From Staphylotrichum longicolle (lineage: Eukaryota; Ascomycota; Sordariomycetes; Sordariales; Chaetomiaceae), in the NCBI GenBank assembly GCA_019096155.1, contig JAHCVI010000001.1, forward strand, positions 6,572,001 through 6,636,000: DNA of 64,000 nucleotides, given 5' to 3'. The position numbers were made by a program, and so were the translations under genes. The notes under the pieces were generated by a model. It was not told where the DNA came from and searched no databases. It saw only the letters and a list, made by a program, of their open reading frames with translations. Below are positions 36,001 through 47,693 of the stretch, piece by piece. Numbering within the stretch: position 1 is the first letter of the stretch; each line of letters opens with the position of its first letter.

Positions 36001-36114
36001 GAGAGGGTGCGCGCGGTGCGGGATGCGAAGCTGTTCTGGAAGACGGTCGAGGCGGAGCAGAGGCGGAAGAGGGCGGGTGGTGGTAGCGGGGGAGGGGCAT
36101 TGGGGAGAGGGTGA
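33085..36114 (+). CDS. CorA-like Mg2+ transporter (fungal type)
   Basis: Six exons close perfectly at 917 codons: 33085-33750, 33801-34025, 34088-34676, 34732-34967, 35011-35625, 35692-36114. A long cytoplasmic N-terminal region includes SPYLHWETA and LLMVDQLWVFVLDENTIITSFPQRW, landmarks of the fungal CorA-like family. A long helical section (RQTDNILRDLSIIRQIKSIQ, then EQYKQIDTLYTAAEHC) leads to the first membrane helix (IMLFSVLSIIFLPLSFITSIF), the pore signature GMN (FGMNIQDY) and a second helix (VELYYVFGVSLVVIFFSLLL). The fifth intron falls inside TM1. The C-terminal tail is basic with a coiled-coil look. Likely located in the plasma or vacuolar membrane. Start ATG 33085 is the first in frame. 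Intron 4 is only 43 nt, short but still in frame. Confidence 0.92.
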
Positions 36115-37000
36115 AGAGCGGGGGGTTTGAGGTGTGAGAAAGAGGCAGAGTTGAGGGAGAGGGGCTGGGGTGGTTTGTAAAGTTCTGTACATTGTAGGCG
36201 GGATGAGTCAGGGGGTTAAAAGGGAATGTCGGCCGGAAGTTTGAGTTGTAGCAGCAACTAGAATCAGTGTTTGAATTTTACAGAAAACTCCGTTATCTTG
36301 GTTACTTTAGTGGTTGCTGGATTCCTTTTGAAGGAAACCCGAAAACCGAGATCTACTTAATGCTTCAGAAGTACCTCACAGGATTCAACGTCTTCGAGGC
36401 CAGCAACGCATTTGACTCCCTAGGTACCTGGGTGCTCTTAATCCAATTTCTGGCACGCAAACATTCGTCCTTCTTCTTTGGGAAGAAGTATTGTCAGTTT
36501 CCAGCAATGCTAGGTAATTGAAGCGAGACAAGACGAGATTTGGGCGAGCAAAACAGACGATTAATGTGGCGAGCATGAAGAGCAAGAGATGGTGGTCTTG
36601 GGAAAACCCAGAGGCATGGGTGCCAATTACCCATGGCTCTAACCGACCCTCCTCTAAACGGTACACTCTCAATCTTTTACAATGAGCTGATCTTCTCTCC
36701 CCCACCAAGATATTTGATTTCGGGAATAGCACAATGCTTTCTCGAGCGCGTCGTTGGCTGTGGGGTTTCAGGGGCTAAGACTAAGTAAGGATCACAAGAG
36801 GGGCCATCAAGCCCCGCAGCTCTCTCTGTCGTTGGGGAAACAAGTTCTGCGGGTCGCTGATCATCTTGGCCGTCAGACATCGACTTCCTCCTATCATAAA
36901 CCATCGTGAAACGCGGGCTTGGTAGCTCAAGTCCGAGGGACCTCACAGGGGGATTGATGACGTTGGAAATAGGCCCGCAGACCGGCCTCAATCCGAAACA
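36115..37000. other. Intergenic region, no gene seen
   Basis: About 890 bases, moderately AT-rich compared with its neighbours, between two plus-strand genes. No supported gene or RNA. Confidence 0.45.
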
Positions 37001-38302
37001 ATGCGCCGATTCTCATTCCTTCCCGCGCGTGGGCTGCCCCGGCTCATCCCTCGCGCCACGCCTAGCGCCCGGTTTTCCACCGCGGCACCTCGGCAGCTGA
37101 TGGCCACGGCCGGCTTCACCGAAACACAGCTCACCGTCCGCGAGGGCGTCTCGCAAATCTGTGCCCGCTTCCCCAACTCGTACTGGCGCGAGCTGGACCA
37201 GCAGGAGCCGGACCCCGCCGACTTCCACGCTGCCCTCGCCCGGGACGGATGGCTCGGCATCGCGCTCCCGGAATCCCTCGGCGGGTCGGGCCTCGGAATC
37301 GCCGAGGCGACCATCATGATGCAGACCATCGCCGAGTCCGGGGCCGGCATGGCCGGCGCCCAGTCGATCCACGCCAACGTCTACGCAACGCAGCCTTTGG
37401 CGCGCTTCGGCTCGCCGGCGCAGCTGCGCAGCACCATCCCCCACATCATCTCGGGCAAGTGGCGCGTCTGCTTCGGCGTGACGGAGCCCAACTCCGGGCT
37501 CGACACGCTGCGGCTGGCGACGGCGGCGGTGAAGCAGCCGGACGGGTCGTACCGCGTGTCCGGGCAGAAGATCTGGATTACGTGCGCGCAGGTGGCCGCC
37601 AAGATGATACTCCTCGCGCGAACGACGCCGCTGGAGGAGGTCCAGAAGCCGAGCGAGGGGCTGTCGCTGTTTTGCATCGACCTGGACCGGTCGAGACCTG
37701 GCTTGGAGATGCGCCGGATCAAGAAGATGGGCGGGCGGGCGGTGGACGCCAACGAAGTCTTCTTTGACAACTACAGCATCCCCGCCGAGTCGCTGGTCGG
37801 CACCGAGGGGCAGGGCTTCAAGATCATCCTGCACGGCATGAACGCGGAGCGGTGCCTCCTCGCCGGCGAGGCGCTCGGCCTGGGCTACGCAGCGCTGGGC
37901 AAGGCGGCGGCGTATGCGCGGGAGCGGACAGTGTTTCAACGACCGATCGGGCAGAACCAGGGAATTGCGCACCCGCTGGCTGATGCATACATGCGGCTGG
38001 AGGCGGCCAAGCTGGCGACGTACCACGCTGCCCGTCTCTATGACCAGAGCAGGACGGACCCGGCCATCCGCCAGGACGAGGTGGGCGTAGCCTGCAACAG
38101 CGCAAAGTATCTCGCCGCTGAGGCGGCGTTCCAGGCTTGCGAACGGGCCGTCTTGACGCACGGCGGCATGGGGTATGCGCTCGAGTACGACGTCGAGCGC
38201 TACTTTCGCGAGTGTCTCGTGCCCAGGATCGCGCCAGTGAGCCGCGAGATGATCTTGAATTACATCAGCGAGCGGGTGCTTCATCTGCCTCGCAGCTATT
38301 GA
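37001..38302 (+). CDS. Mitochondrial acyl-CoA dehydrogenase
   Basis: Single exon, 433 codons. The N-terminus (MRRFSFLPARGLPRLIPRAT, Arg-rich with no acids) is a mitochondrial targeting sequence. The catalytic part follows the flavin-dependent ACAD plan: N-terminal helices, then CFGVTEPNSGLDT and QKIWITCAQVAAK (FAD/substrate site), and the C-terminal helical domain with RTVFQRPIGQNQGI and LTHGGMGYALEYDVERYFRE. The Glu in GYALEYDVE sits where the family keeps the catalytic base or a nearby acid. It should oxidise an acyl-CoA to the enoyl-CoA, passing electrons to ETF. Chain-length or branched-chain preference cannot be read from the sequence. Confidence 0.93.
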   Translation: MRRFSFLPARGLPRLIPRATPSARFSTAAPRQLMATAGFTETQLTVREGVSQICARFPNSYWRELDQQEPDPADFHAALARDGWLGIALPESLGGSGLGIAEATIMMQTIAESGAGMAGAQSIHANVYATQPLARFGSPAQLRSTIPHIISGKWRVCFGVTEPNSGLDTLRLATAAVKQPDGSYRVSGQKIWITCAQVAAKMILLARTTPLEEVQKPSEGLSLFCIDLDRSRPGLEMRRIKKMGGRAVDANEVFFDNYSIPAESLVGTEGQGFKIILHGMNAERCLLAGEALGLGYAALGKAAAYARERTVFQRPIGQNQGIAHPLADAYMRLEAAKLATYHAARLYDQSRTDPAIRQDEVGVACNSAKYLAAEAAFQACERAVLTHGGMGYALEYDVERYFRECLVPRIAPVSREMILNYISERVLHLPRSY

Positions 38303-38863
38303 TGTTGATGTGGATCTGGTGTGCTGCGCCTGTTGGTCCCCTGGTTGCTGTTTCGTCGTCGACGGCTCAACACCTATCTTGGGCAGTCCGCTCACCTCGG
38401 ACTCAGGTGGACCCAGTCCCTGATATGATGCTCCTGTGCCACAGAGTCGGGGAAGGGTTGGTCGGAGATTGCTTGGCTGATGGATTGGCCGAAACTGTTG
38501 ATCGGTCGACACAGCTGCTCGTGCGGCGCGCAGCAGCTGACTTGGCCCTGTGAATTTACTTTCTTCGCTGGTGGAGACAGGTAGAACCGTGCCGAGGCCA
38601 AAAAAGCAGATGGCATGGCCGTTGGTGGTTGTTGATGTGCGAACGCCGTGCACGAGCGGGGAGAAGTAGAGGGATACGGGAGGGAGGGTTGTGAAATTGG
38701 GAGGGATCAGGGGTCAGCGCCGCCGATTGGGGCAGGGGGTTGGGAGCCGACGTCTGGGGAGAGAGCGAGTGAGGGGATGGCATAGACGTTTTGGTCAGAG
38801 TTTGGCTCTGTGATGAAGACGGTGGTCAAAGATATATCCAGACGTGCCTCTAGAAGAGCGTTA
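38303..38863. other. Convergent intergenic region
   Basis: About 560 bases between the stops of the acyl-CoA dehydrogenase (+) and NLR 2 (-). No gene seen; probably both 3' ends. Confidence 0.5.
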
Positions 38864-41800
38864 TTACTCAATGCTTGTGTGCTTTCTCCAAAACACATGG
38901 TACCGCTCCACAGCACCCCGACCTTCTTCCTCACCAACCCGCGCAAGCCATTTTTCGTCGGGCTCTGACAGCAGTTGGCCGTCAGGCGTTGCCCCAGCCT
39001 CGAGAAGAATTTCGACAATGTCCCAGAAGTGCCTGAAAATAGCCGCATTCAACGCACTCCGGGATTTGCCTCCGCGTTGGTTAACATCGGCCCCATGTTG
39101 AAGCAGCGCCTTGACTGAACGTGTTTGACCCCAATACGCTGCAGCCTGAAGTGCCGTTCCATGTAGTCCGCCATGAGCGTTAATGTCGATGTCTGGACAG
39201 TTGTCCAGGAGGAAATTGACGCCAGGAAAACACCGGTCAAGATGTGTTGCTGACACGTCGACTTCGCAACACGCGGCCTGCAGCGGGAACCCATACTGAC
39301 CGCCGCGAACATTGACATTGGCCCCGTGATCAAGCAGGAAGCGGATCCTGTTCGTATCGGCCTTCTTTTCATAATCGTCCTCCCAAGGCGTCGCCGACTC
39401 TGCCACGGCCAGCGCCGCTTCCAGCGCAGTGGCATAGCGTTGCCCTCGTGTGTTGTTGATGTCGACTCCACCATTCAGCATCCGTTGCAGCACGTCTTCC
39501 CATTTGCGGTCCCTCTTCGCCGCTGCTGCGTGCCAGGCACTGCCGAAGTCGCCTCCCTGGGCGTGCACAGAAGCCCCCCGTCTGAGCAATGAGAGAGCCA
39601 TGTTATAACCATCATCGCTGCCCCTCCCATGTGAGAATGCCGCGACAAGTGCTGTGCCGTAGTCACCGCCTTCAGTGTTCACATCTGCTCCATGGTCGAG
39701 AAGGAGGATAAGCTGGTCCAAGGCATCACGAGATTCGCGAGCCGCCGCGGCCTGTAGAGGTGTGCCATAAAAGCCGTATACTCCACTGCGCTGGTTGACG
39801 TCGGCGCCGTTGCTGAGCAACATCGGCAGAAGGATGCTGGCATTAGATGACGCAGCTGAGGCCTGGAGAGCGCTACCGTACCTGCCCCCGAACAAGTTGG
39901 TGTCTGCGCCGGACTCAACCAGTTTTTTTGCAACCTCTGTGTTGCTAGCATAGCAGCTGGCTTGCAGCGCGCTTCCAAAGTGACCTCCTTGGGCATTCAC
40001 GTCGGCGCCTCTCTCTACCAGCAGGGTCACCAGGTTCACGTCGTCCTTCCAAGAGCGCGCGCAGACAGCCTGCAGAGCCGTTCCGTAGTAGCCGCCTTGG
40101 CTGTTGACGTCGATGCCGCTATCGAGCAGGAGCTGAACAGTTTCCGAATCTCCACGGTAGCACGCACGCTGCAAAGCATTTCCATGCTTTTCAACACCAT
40201 ATTCATCTCCTATGAGAAGATTGAAGCTATCGGCTTCAGCATCGATGGGCTCCGCCGCACCGCATAATCGATTGTCTGAGCTTTGAAGACTGCCATCGCC
40301 CATCCCAGCGCGAGCGCTGGCGTCGTCCGACTGTGTGTCAATGACGTGGGCGCCCTTGTCAAGAAGAAGGTCGATCACAGCGGTTTGCCCGTGGTCGGCC
40401 GCTTCTTTCAACGTGTTATCCAGGTCCTCTTGCGTCAGGTACTCATGCAACGAGATGAGCATGTCAGTAAGCTGAACGAAGCCGGAAGACGCGGTGAATC
40501 GCAGAGGTAACTGCATCACAGAACTCTCGCGAACAGGGTTATGGTCGCGACCCCAACGGAATGTCTCCAACAAGGTCGAGCTCCTTGCGGTCAATGCGCG
40601 TGCTGCCGCATCACAAACCTCAAGAGGCCACCGCTCGCGTGGGACCTTTTCCAGATGTGCTGGCCAATTGGCTGCGGCGTACTTGTCAAGCCAGTGTCTG
40701 CTGGACCTCAAGTGGTTCTCCAGTTCATAGAAGTACCCTTCCAACTCCTCGTCCTTTAACACACTGACCCCGGTGGCGTCGCGTTGTAGGTGATACGCGA
40801 GGCAGCACCGCGCAATGTGCAGGTGTGCGTCCGCTTCCGCGAATCCGAAGTGTGCGGCAGGTCCTTGGGTGATGCGATGCGAGATCAAGTACTCCTTGAT
40901 GGAGAAGTGCGCCACCCGGAGACGCATGATTGTTGCAGAGTACCCCATGTCCTGGTATTCCGGCGGACAATCCGATGGAAGGTCCCGGCTTTCCGTATCA
41001 GTCCAGGCATGTACTAGACCGGAAAGGTATTTGAGAGCGTCTCGGGGATCAAAGAGCTGCTCTGACCATCTCAGTGCGGGTGGCTCCGGGTGAATAATGA
41101 AGATGTGACCAATCTCCTCAATTCGGAAGGCCCTCTCGGACAACGCCAACCATTTCAGCGTGTTGGCCACCTGGAGTCGGTAGTTGGGATCGATGCTCAA
41201 TAGAATCCGATCGTACGTGGCATCGAGCCCCGTTGGCAGGTCGTGGAGGGCCTGGCGGATGAGAGGCATCGAGGAGAGGTTACGCAGCGCGTCGAACTGG
41301 AGAGCAACGTACTGAAACCTTGAAGAAAGTTAGCAAGGTACTTGTCGCATGGCTGCATTTAAGGCCACTGACATGCCATCTGCTCTCTCAATTAGTGCGG
41401 ATCTAGCTTCGGCCTTGACCTCGTCCGGCCACGACTTGAAATCAGGAGACGCGAGGACCGAATCAATATAAAGTCCAATATCGTGATTCAGTCGGGCACA
41501 TTCTCCGTTTAGATTGATTGCTCTCCTTGACCCATATTCGGCCGAAATGAAAGGGCTCAGGACTGTGTCAATATCAGATTCTCTGCGACTCGTGCAGAGC
41601 AGGTGAAGATTGCCGGGCCGTGTCGAGACAACCCGGCAGAGAGTGCCCAAAAGCTTGCTCCGCTCACGCGACAAGGGTGGGCCAGGGCATTCGTCGAGAG
41701 CATCAATGATGATGTAAACCGCAGAGAAGCCGCTCATAGCTGTCACCAGTGCAGTCTCGAGCACCTTAGCATCGGGCCGCTCCCCTCTCTCCTTGTAACC

Positions 41801-43153
41801 GAGGAGGCTTTGGACCATTGAGGGCAGCGTAGGCCGGCGAGAGCAGAGCTGCTTTAAGAGCGAGGCAAGCATGCCAACGACTGTTTGTTTGTTCGCGTCG
41901 CTGAAGGTAAAGTAGAAGTATACGACGGCGGTCGTGGGGTCGGAAGAGTATCGTTCTCGCAGGTAATTGATGATCGACGATGACAAAATCGATTTTCCTG
42001 AGCCAGCTACAGAGTCCAGTCAGCGAACGTAGGGAACAGTGGCATTCCGGGGCAGCATGAGGCACCTTTCCCGTACAACCAGAGGAGAGAACATGGCTCC
42101 GTCTCCCAAGATTGAAAGCCCTCATTGTCCTCAATCAGCCAAGCCCCTGTCCCTGTCCTATGTTTGTCGCGGCTAGCATTGTACATCTCAGAGACATCAA
42201 TGTCGCAAAGCCAATCGAGTAAGGCGGCACGCGTGCTTTCCTTCTGGGCATCAACCACCGCTCTTCGCAATTCCGTGAGTTCGGTGCCCACTGCCTTCCA
42301 GCATACGAGAGCCTCTTTGTGCCGCCTTTCCGCAGCTGCACATTCCTCATCAAATATCTTATCCCTCCAGGTTTCGCTGATTGCGTTGAAAAGGCGCTCC
42401 TTCTCGCGAACATCATCCAACAGCTGAGTCCAGTCATTCCACTTGATCATGTCGAGGCTGAGGCGGGAGGCCAAGCTGCGGGAGTAGTAGCAGTAGCTTG
42501 TTATCTGGAATCTCAAAACTTCCAAGTAGAGCATTGCCAGAGCGCTTTTATACTCAATGTGAGACTCCAGAGTAAGTGATGCCACGGAACTCCACTTCTT
42601 GGACGAAGCGTCGGATTCATAGCGCCGGACATAGAGCTCTTCCCACATCCGGCTTTGGGCGACCACGCCTGAGATGTATTCGAGACCCTTTGCGAGAGAG
42701 GTGGCTTGCTCGGATGGGTTTGTGAGAAGCTGAGACAAGACATCAGAACCAGCAAGGAACAACATCAGGGGGTTCGCGGGAGTGTTTGCATATACCGGTA
42801 GTAGCAAGCTGATGCCTGCCCAAGCCATGGAGGCAGACGGGGTTGGGCCGAGTGTACAGGCGACATAGTCGTTTACCCTGCTTATGATGCCCAGGACGGG
42901 CTGCAATGAGTCCTTGACTAGAACTTCGGTGCTGCCAAACCGTAGCTTCCAAGCCTTGCTGTTAACCTCGTCCATTTTGCGTTGCAGTATCATGCCCATC
43001 AGCTCACGTCTCCTCCCAGTGTCGGTGCCGAGGTTCAAATCCTGGCCGACACCCAAATCCACACGGAGCTTCTCTTCATACTCCTCAACGGTGGGCTCTC
43101 CTCGCGCAGCTTCTCATACGCAAAGTCCCAGAGATCGACGATTGACGTGTTGT
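38864..43153 (-). CDS. NLR-like NACHT-ankyrin protein (NLR 2), 5' end disrupted
   Basis: Minus-strand STAND protein. Clear exons: 43062-42066, 42006-41373 and 41318-38864, in frame for about 1360 codons. The N-terminal part (SASMAWAGISLLL, VLRFQITSYCYYSR, MIKWNDWTQLLDDVREKERL) fits the NACHT_N (NWD2-type) domain. P-loop GKAGSGKS is split by an intron; Walker B is AVYIIIDALDECP. After DGMFQYVALQFDALR comes the NACHT C-terminal part (LPTGLDATYDRIL, FRIEEIGHIF, RVAHFSIKEYL) and about nine ankyrin repeats (YYGTALQAV, GADVNAQGGHFGSALQA). Repeats differ from each other far more than in NLR 1. The exon at 43062 has no ATG. Just upstream, a segment reading SIVDLWDFAYEKLREE (43107-43153), expected at the start of this domain, lies one nucleotide out of frame with it. 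The start is therefore unresolved and the gene may be damaged. Confidence 0.85.
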
Positions 43154-45135
43154 CGGAGGCGGAAGCGGCGAGGGGTTGTTCAGCACTACCGGAGTGAGTG
43201 TTTCATCAGGGAGTGAGGGCACGGGTGGCGAGGCCTCCTTGTTGTCTTCCAGCTTGGAATGGACTGCTATCCTGGACGGTGATGGTCCATGTGTAGCCTT
43301 CGTCTCAGTGGGCCGGCGTCTGGAGCAGAGCCATGAAAATGACGCTTGAGTTTACTCTTCAGGTTCCGAAGACCCATTTTGCCCTGGCAATTTCAGAACG
43401 GCTGTGGCTGGTCCAACGTAACCGTGACTTGAGGAGCGAGCAGCAAGGAGGAGAGACGGTAAGGGAGAGCTTGAGGGAGCAACCAAGCAGGAGCTGAGCC
43501 ACGAGTGAATAGCCGAGCTCAGGTCAACTGGGACTCGTTGAGCGGGGTCGTATCAGTCCGGGCACAGCCCGTTGGCGTGGCCATTGTGTGGGAGGGGACT
43601 GACGAATTGAAAGAGCGGCGACCTCGGCTGAGCCGCTGGGCTGCAGCTGTAGCGCGGGGTCCTGTCGAATTCATTCGCTCGTGTTGATGCAGTTTACCGC
43701 GCACCGAATGCAATAACAGCATCGTTGGACTCGAGCTGTGAGCATAAGAAATGAGAGATGGAGGTAATCAACAAGGTACTCAAGTCCTGTTGTGAAGGGT
43801 CACTCACCCATGGTTTAGATGATTATGAGTCACCTGGTAACGCTCAGCTCACATCTTGTCGCAAACCTCAGCCAAGACCACGCTCTGTCTGACCCAACTT
43901 CTGGCAGTCTGCTCCTTCAGGCGGTTCGTGCAGTTGTGGCGAAGGGGTTAGTGATGGATCCAAGGCATAGGAAAATGGTCAAGTTGATGGTTTGAACGAA
44001 GTGCATTAGCTGGCTCTGCCGCTGTCTTCTGGTCCGTGGATGCCCTGAATTCCACATTCAAATTTTGGTGGAGGCGAGCCAACTTTTGCTGCCAAATTCA
44101 ACCACCCCGCCAGTGCTCACATTGTTTGAGGGCAAGAATTGAAAGGCACAAGTCCCGTCGCTCAACAATGGAAACAACGTGGAAGCACCAAGGCAAGTGC
44201 TGAGGGTCGTCACTCCGGATGGGCGTGGATTCAGCCTGACTGCCTGAGGCATATGAGCGAAACAGGCAGCCACCAGAGGAAGCCGCAGCCGAGTCAGCCT
44301 GTGCCGTCTGCCACTAGCTGCCAACTGTGATCAGGCGCCAGAACCGCCCGCACATCAGCCCTCTGCTCTGCCTTGCCCGCTCTTTCGGGTTCCATCAATC
44401 GTGTTTCAATCCTAAATCCCAAGACTCCTTCCTCGACGCTGAAACCCATGAAACTTGGGTTTAAGTTCTCATCGCCCATCCTTCCACGGCCTCACTCCAC
44501 TTGGCTCTGGTGCCGTTCACAGCAGTGGTCCTGGAGTCCTGACCATGCACTTGCCACTTGCCGTCATACCCAAGTGTGCACAGTGTGACCATCTTCAACC
44601 CCGTTTCTAATCTCCAAGAGCCGCCATGCGACCCCTGCCCTTTCGCCTGACGACCACCCGTTATTTTTGGGCGCACAACCATCGCCATCAACCTGTATCG
44701 TCCGATGTACCCAGTACGCATGATCGCTTGTGGCCATACTGCAAGCTTTGCTCCTTTCCTGTTAGTTCGTTTCATCGCTTCCCTCTCACCATCCCTATCG
44801 AAGGATTCCGGGCCTCCACATCCCTCTTCGCATTTGCTCCCGGCCACAGTATGGGTTGGCGGATCGTCATGACATGGCCTCGGCGCGCGCGCCTGTTTCC
44901 CCATGGATGCTGTAGTGTTTAATAAAGTGGCTTTTGTTCCCATGACAGCTTCATCCTCTGCAGCTACATCAGTCCTCTTCGCGTCCACAAACCAACCCAC
45001 GCATTTTCCGTCTCTGAAGTCTCGGTGCTGGCCACCTGCCCAATTATTTATTTGTCTCCTCAGAGAACACACTTTTGTCTTTCCTGCTTTACTGCTTTAC
45101 CAGTTAGAAGCCAAGATCTTTCACGGCTTTTCATC
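43154..45135. other. Divergent intergenic region, no gene seen
   Basis: About 2 kb between NLR 2 (-) and the nucleoside-hydrolase-like gene (+). Near 43375 a minus-strand MGLRNLKSKLKRHF reading could be the true first exon of NLR 2, but no consistent splice joins it. The rest lacks supported genes. Confidence 0.4.
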
Positions 45136-47151
45136 ATGTCTGCCCCGACCCCTACTCGCCCTACAAAGCCTTCGGGCGGCAAAGTTGTTACTGTCGGCCA
45201 GCTCAGACCTGCCGGAACAGCCAGCAAGGCACCGACGTTAGGGTCTGCAAGTACTAATGCAACGGATGTTCAGACAACTCCTGGTGGTGCGCAACCCTCA
45301 AACCCACGGAGAACGCCGTTAAACGCGGCTGCGGACGCGACCACTCTCGGTGCAACGCCCCAGGCTAAGCCTCAGGTCCGCGCAGACCCTGCCGGGCGAC
45401 AAACGCCCCCGTCGCGGACGAATACGGCAGAATCAGCCAGGTCCCAGAAGCCGCCATCGCGGACAAACACGATGGCGAGCACCACGCCCAGCGCCGCTGG
45501 CTCGTCAAGCACGCCGTCCAACCCTTTTGCCGCGAACGAAGAGTTCCATAAGTACTACGAGAAGCTCTTCAAACTGCTCAGGGAACGCAAGCCCGAAGAC
45601 AAGCCCCGCATCGTTGTCTACACCGATATCGAGCAGGACTACGACGACTTATTGACCGTCATCTTTCTCGCCGAGATGCACCGCTTGGGTGCCCTGGAGC
45701 TTGCAGGATTTGTCGCCAACCATCACCCTGCGCTGGAGCGTGCCATGTTCTTGCGGACCGTCCTTCATCTTTTGAATCTGTCTCACATCCCCGTCGCAGT
45801 AGGCACAGCCGGCGTTCAAGGCGTTGAGAAAATTCTTGACAACGACAGCGAGGACACGAAACAAGCCAAGATTCGTAAAACGAAAGAGGCTCTGAATAAG
45901 CATGCCCCGGACTTCTACTACGGACTCAAGAACAGAACGTTTAGGAACGCCCCATGGAACAAGAACAAGAATGACTTCCCTTCGGGGAAAGAGCTTGTCG
46001 ACAAACTTGCCAATTCCGAGCGCCCGCTGACAGTGCTCCTCATCTCCACACTCCAGGACATTAGCGAATATTTCACCAAGACCGACCCCAAATCCCTCCG
46101 CGACAACTTCAGCAAGTTCGTCTCTCAGGGGGGCTACGAAGTCACGACGCAGGCGAATGGAGCGGTGAAGCTGGCCCCAGTCGCGGACATGATGAACAAC
46201 AAATTTCATCCCACGCACGCCGCCAACTACACCAACTACCTTGCCAACCTTAAGCTCCGGTCCGACGCTTGGTCTCGCGAGGCAGCCAAGGCCTCGAAAC
46301 TGCCAGGTACCTTCATGAAGGACCTCTTCCAGTACGGGCCGATCGGCGCCCATCTCGAGTGGATGTGGATGCGGTTGGAGTTCAAGTTCTACTGGGATCC
46401 CTTCAACTGGCCTTTTATGCCCAACCTCGATCCCGGGTGGTATCTGAACACGCGCCTCGGGATGCCAAGGGGCACAGACCAATTCAACAAGCTCAAGGAC
46501 ACGGCAGTGCCCTTTACGTACGCGGCGCCCAATATCCAGGTCATTGTCTACGACTGTTGCGCGGCCGTCGGTGCTGTGGGAGACGACTTCATGCGCGCCA
46601 TGGGCGTCATGGTGCCCGAGAACGAGGTTCCGGCCTACAACCGGGCGGCGCACGGGCACCGCGTGTTTGGAAAAGATGCCAAAGAACCCGCGCTCGGCGG
46701 TGTCAGGGGCCCGGTTCTTCGGGAGGTGATGCAAGCATTCATCATGGGGGGGCTGAGGTCGACGTACAAGAAGGCCCAGGCCACGCCGGGATTCCAGAAG
46801 ATCCAGCACGACACGACGAGCTACCGGTTCGGCGTCGACGCCTTTCTGAACGACCTGCTGCCGCTGCTCAAGGCCGAGGCGGCCCACTTGTCCAACGCGC
46901 AGCAGTATACCAAGGACGCCAGCAAGGCCGAAGAGGAGGGAAAGAAAGCCGACGCCCAGCGTCTCCTGGGCTTGGCGGCTAAGGAGAAGAAGGAGGCCGC
47001 CGAGCTGTGTCAGAAGCTGCTCCGAGTCTCGAAGACGGACATGAAGAACCGGCCGACGCGGGATGATATCCCCTACGAGGCGCTGTACCAGAAGGCGATG
47101 CAATCGATCGGCCAGGGCAAGCGTCCAGCGGGAGGCGCAGGCGGCAAGTAA
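45136..47151 (+). CDS. Nucleoside-hydrolase-like (IUNH) protein
   Basis: Single exon, 671 codons from ATG 45136. Residues 1-130 are Ser/Thr/Pro-rich and disordered, with repeated PPSRTNT. The catalytic fold begins at RIVVYTDIEQDYDDLLTVIF, the Asp-rich Ca2+-binding motif of inosine-uridine nucleoside hydrolases in a variant form, followed by LELAGFVANHHP and SHIPVAVGTAG, normal for the second and third strands. Further on, NIQVIVYDCCAAVGAVG and a Lys/Glu/Ala-rich helical C-terminus appear. The family cleaves ribosyl N-glycosidic bonds, but because the Asp motif is longer than the classical DxDxxxDD, the substrate and activity are uncertain. ATG lies after a pyrimidine-rich leader. Confidence 0.82.
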   Translation: MSAPTPTRPTKPSGGKVVTVGQLRPAGTASKAPTLGSASTNATDVQTTPGGAQPSNPRRTPLNAAADATTLGATPQAKPQVRADPAGRQTPPSRTNTAESARSQKPPSRTNTMASTTPSAAGSSSTPSNPFAANEEFHKYYEKLFKLLRERKPEDKPRIVVYTDIEQDYDDLLTVIFLAEMHRLGALELAGFVANHHPALERAMFLRTVLHLLNLSHIPVAVGTAGVQGVEKILDNDSEDTKQAKIRKTKEALNKHAPDFYYGLKNRTFRNAPWNKNKNDFPSGKELVDKLANSERPLTVLLISTLQDISEYFTKTDPKSLRDNFSKFVSQGGYEVTTQANGAVKLAPVADMMNNKFHPTHAANYTNYLANLKLRSDAWSREAAKASKLPGTFMKDLFQYGPIGAHLEWMWMRLEFKFYWDPFNWPFMPNLDPGWYLNTRLGMPRGTDQFNKLKDTAVPFTYAAPNIQVIVYDCCAAVGAVGDDFMRAMGVMVPENEVPAYNRAAHGHRVFGKDAKEPALGGVRGPVLREVMQAFIMGGLRSTYKKAQATPGFQKIQHDTTSYRFGVDAFLNDLLPLLKAEAAHLSNAQQYTKDASKAEEEGKKADAQRLLGLAAKEKKEAAELCQKLLRVSKTDMKNRPTRDDIPYEALYQKAMQSIGQGKRPAGGAGGK

Positions 47152-47693
47152 GAACGGGGGGTCTTCTCTGTGTTGTGTTGTGTTGTGCATGTTGGCGTTT
47201 GGGTTAGATGGATGGTATTGGGTATCTGCTCCTCAGTTATGTTACTTGCAATGATATTATGTTTGTTCTTCGGTCTCTTTGTTCCTGTTATTACTGCTCT
47301 AAGAGGGACTAGACTGGCTCTTGAAATGGAAGTACAATGTCTATTGCTGGGAGACCATGAGGGCTCACACCGCGTTCGCCAATTTATTGAGCACTGGAAA
47401 CAACGTGGGAAAATCGGCAGTGGTGCATAAAACTACCACGCTAAAGCCCAACCCAGATGCGGAAAGTCGGTTCATAAGACATATTTACACGTTCTAACAG
47501 TGGGATGCTCTAACAATTTGGTCCATCATTCTCCATCATGTTGAGCCATGCCATCATCTTGAGCAAGCCACCAGGTGATTCCACAACAAGCTCCCGTGGA
47601 CCATCATCTCCTGAACCACTGATTCGTCCCACTCCTACTGTACCCTCTCCCTTGTAAAATATACCCCCACGAGGTCCGTGCAAGGTTCCATCA
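47152..47693. other. Convergent intergenic region
   Basis: About 540 bases between converging genes. No feature seen beyond a TGTTG run at 47170-47187. Confidence 0.5.

Noticed and set aside
37013..38653. 546-codon open frame opposite the acyl-CoA dehydrogenase
   Set aside because: Antisense frame kept open by GC-rich third positions; the sense strand encodes a clear enzyme.
45649..47190. 513-codon minus-strand frame opposite the nucleoside-hydrolase-like gene
   Set aside because: Antisense shadow; no motif or start context.
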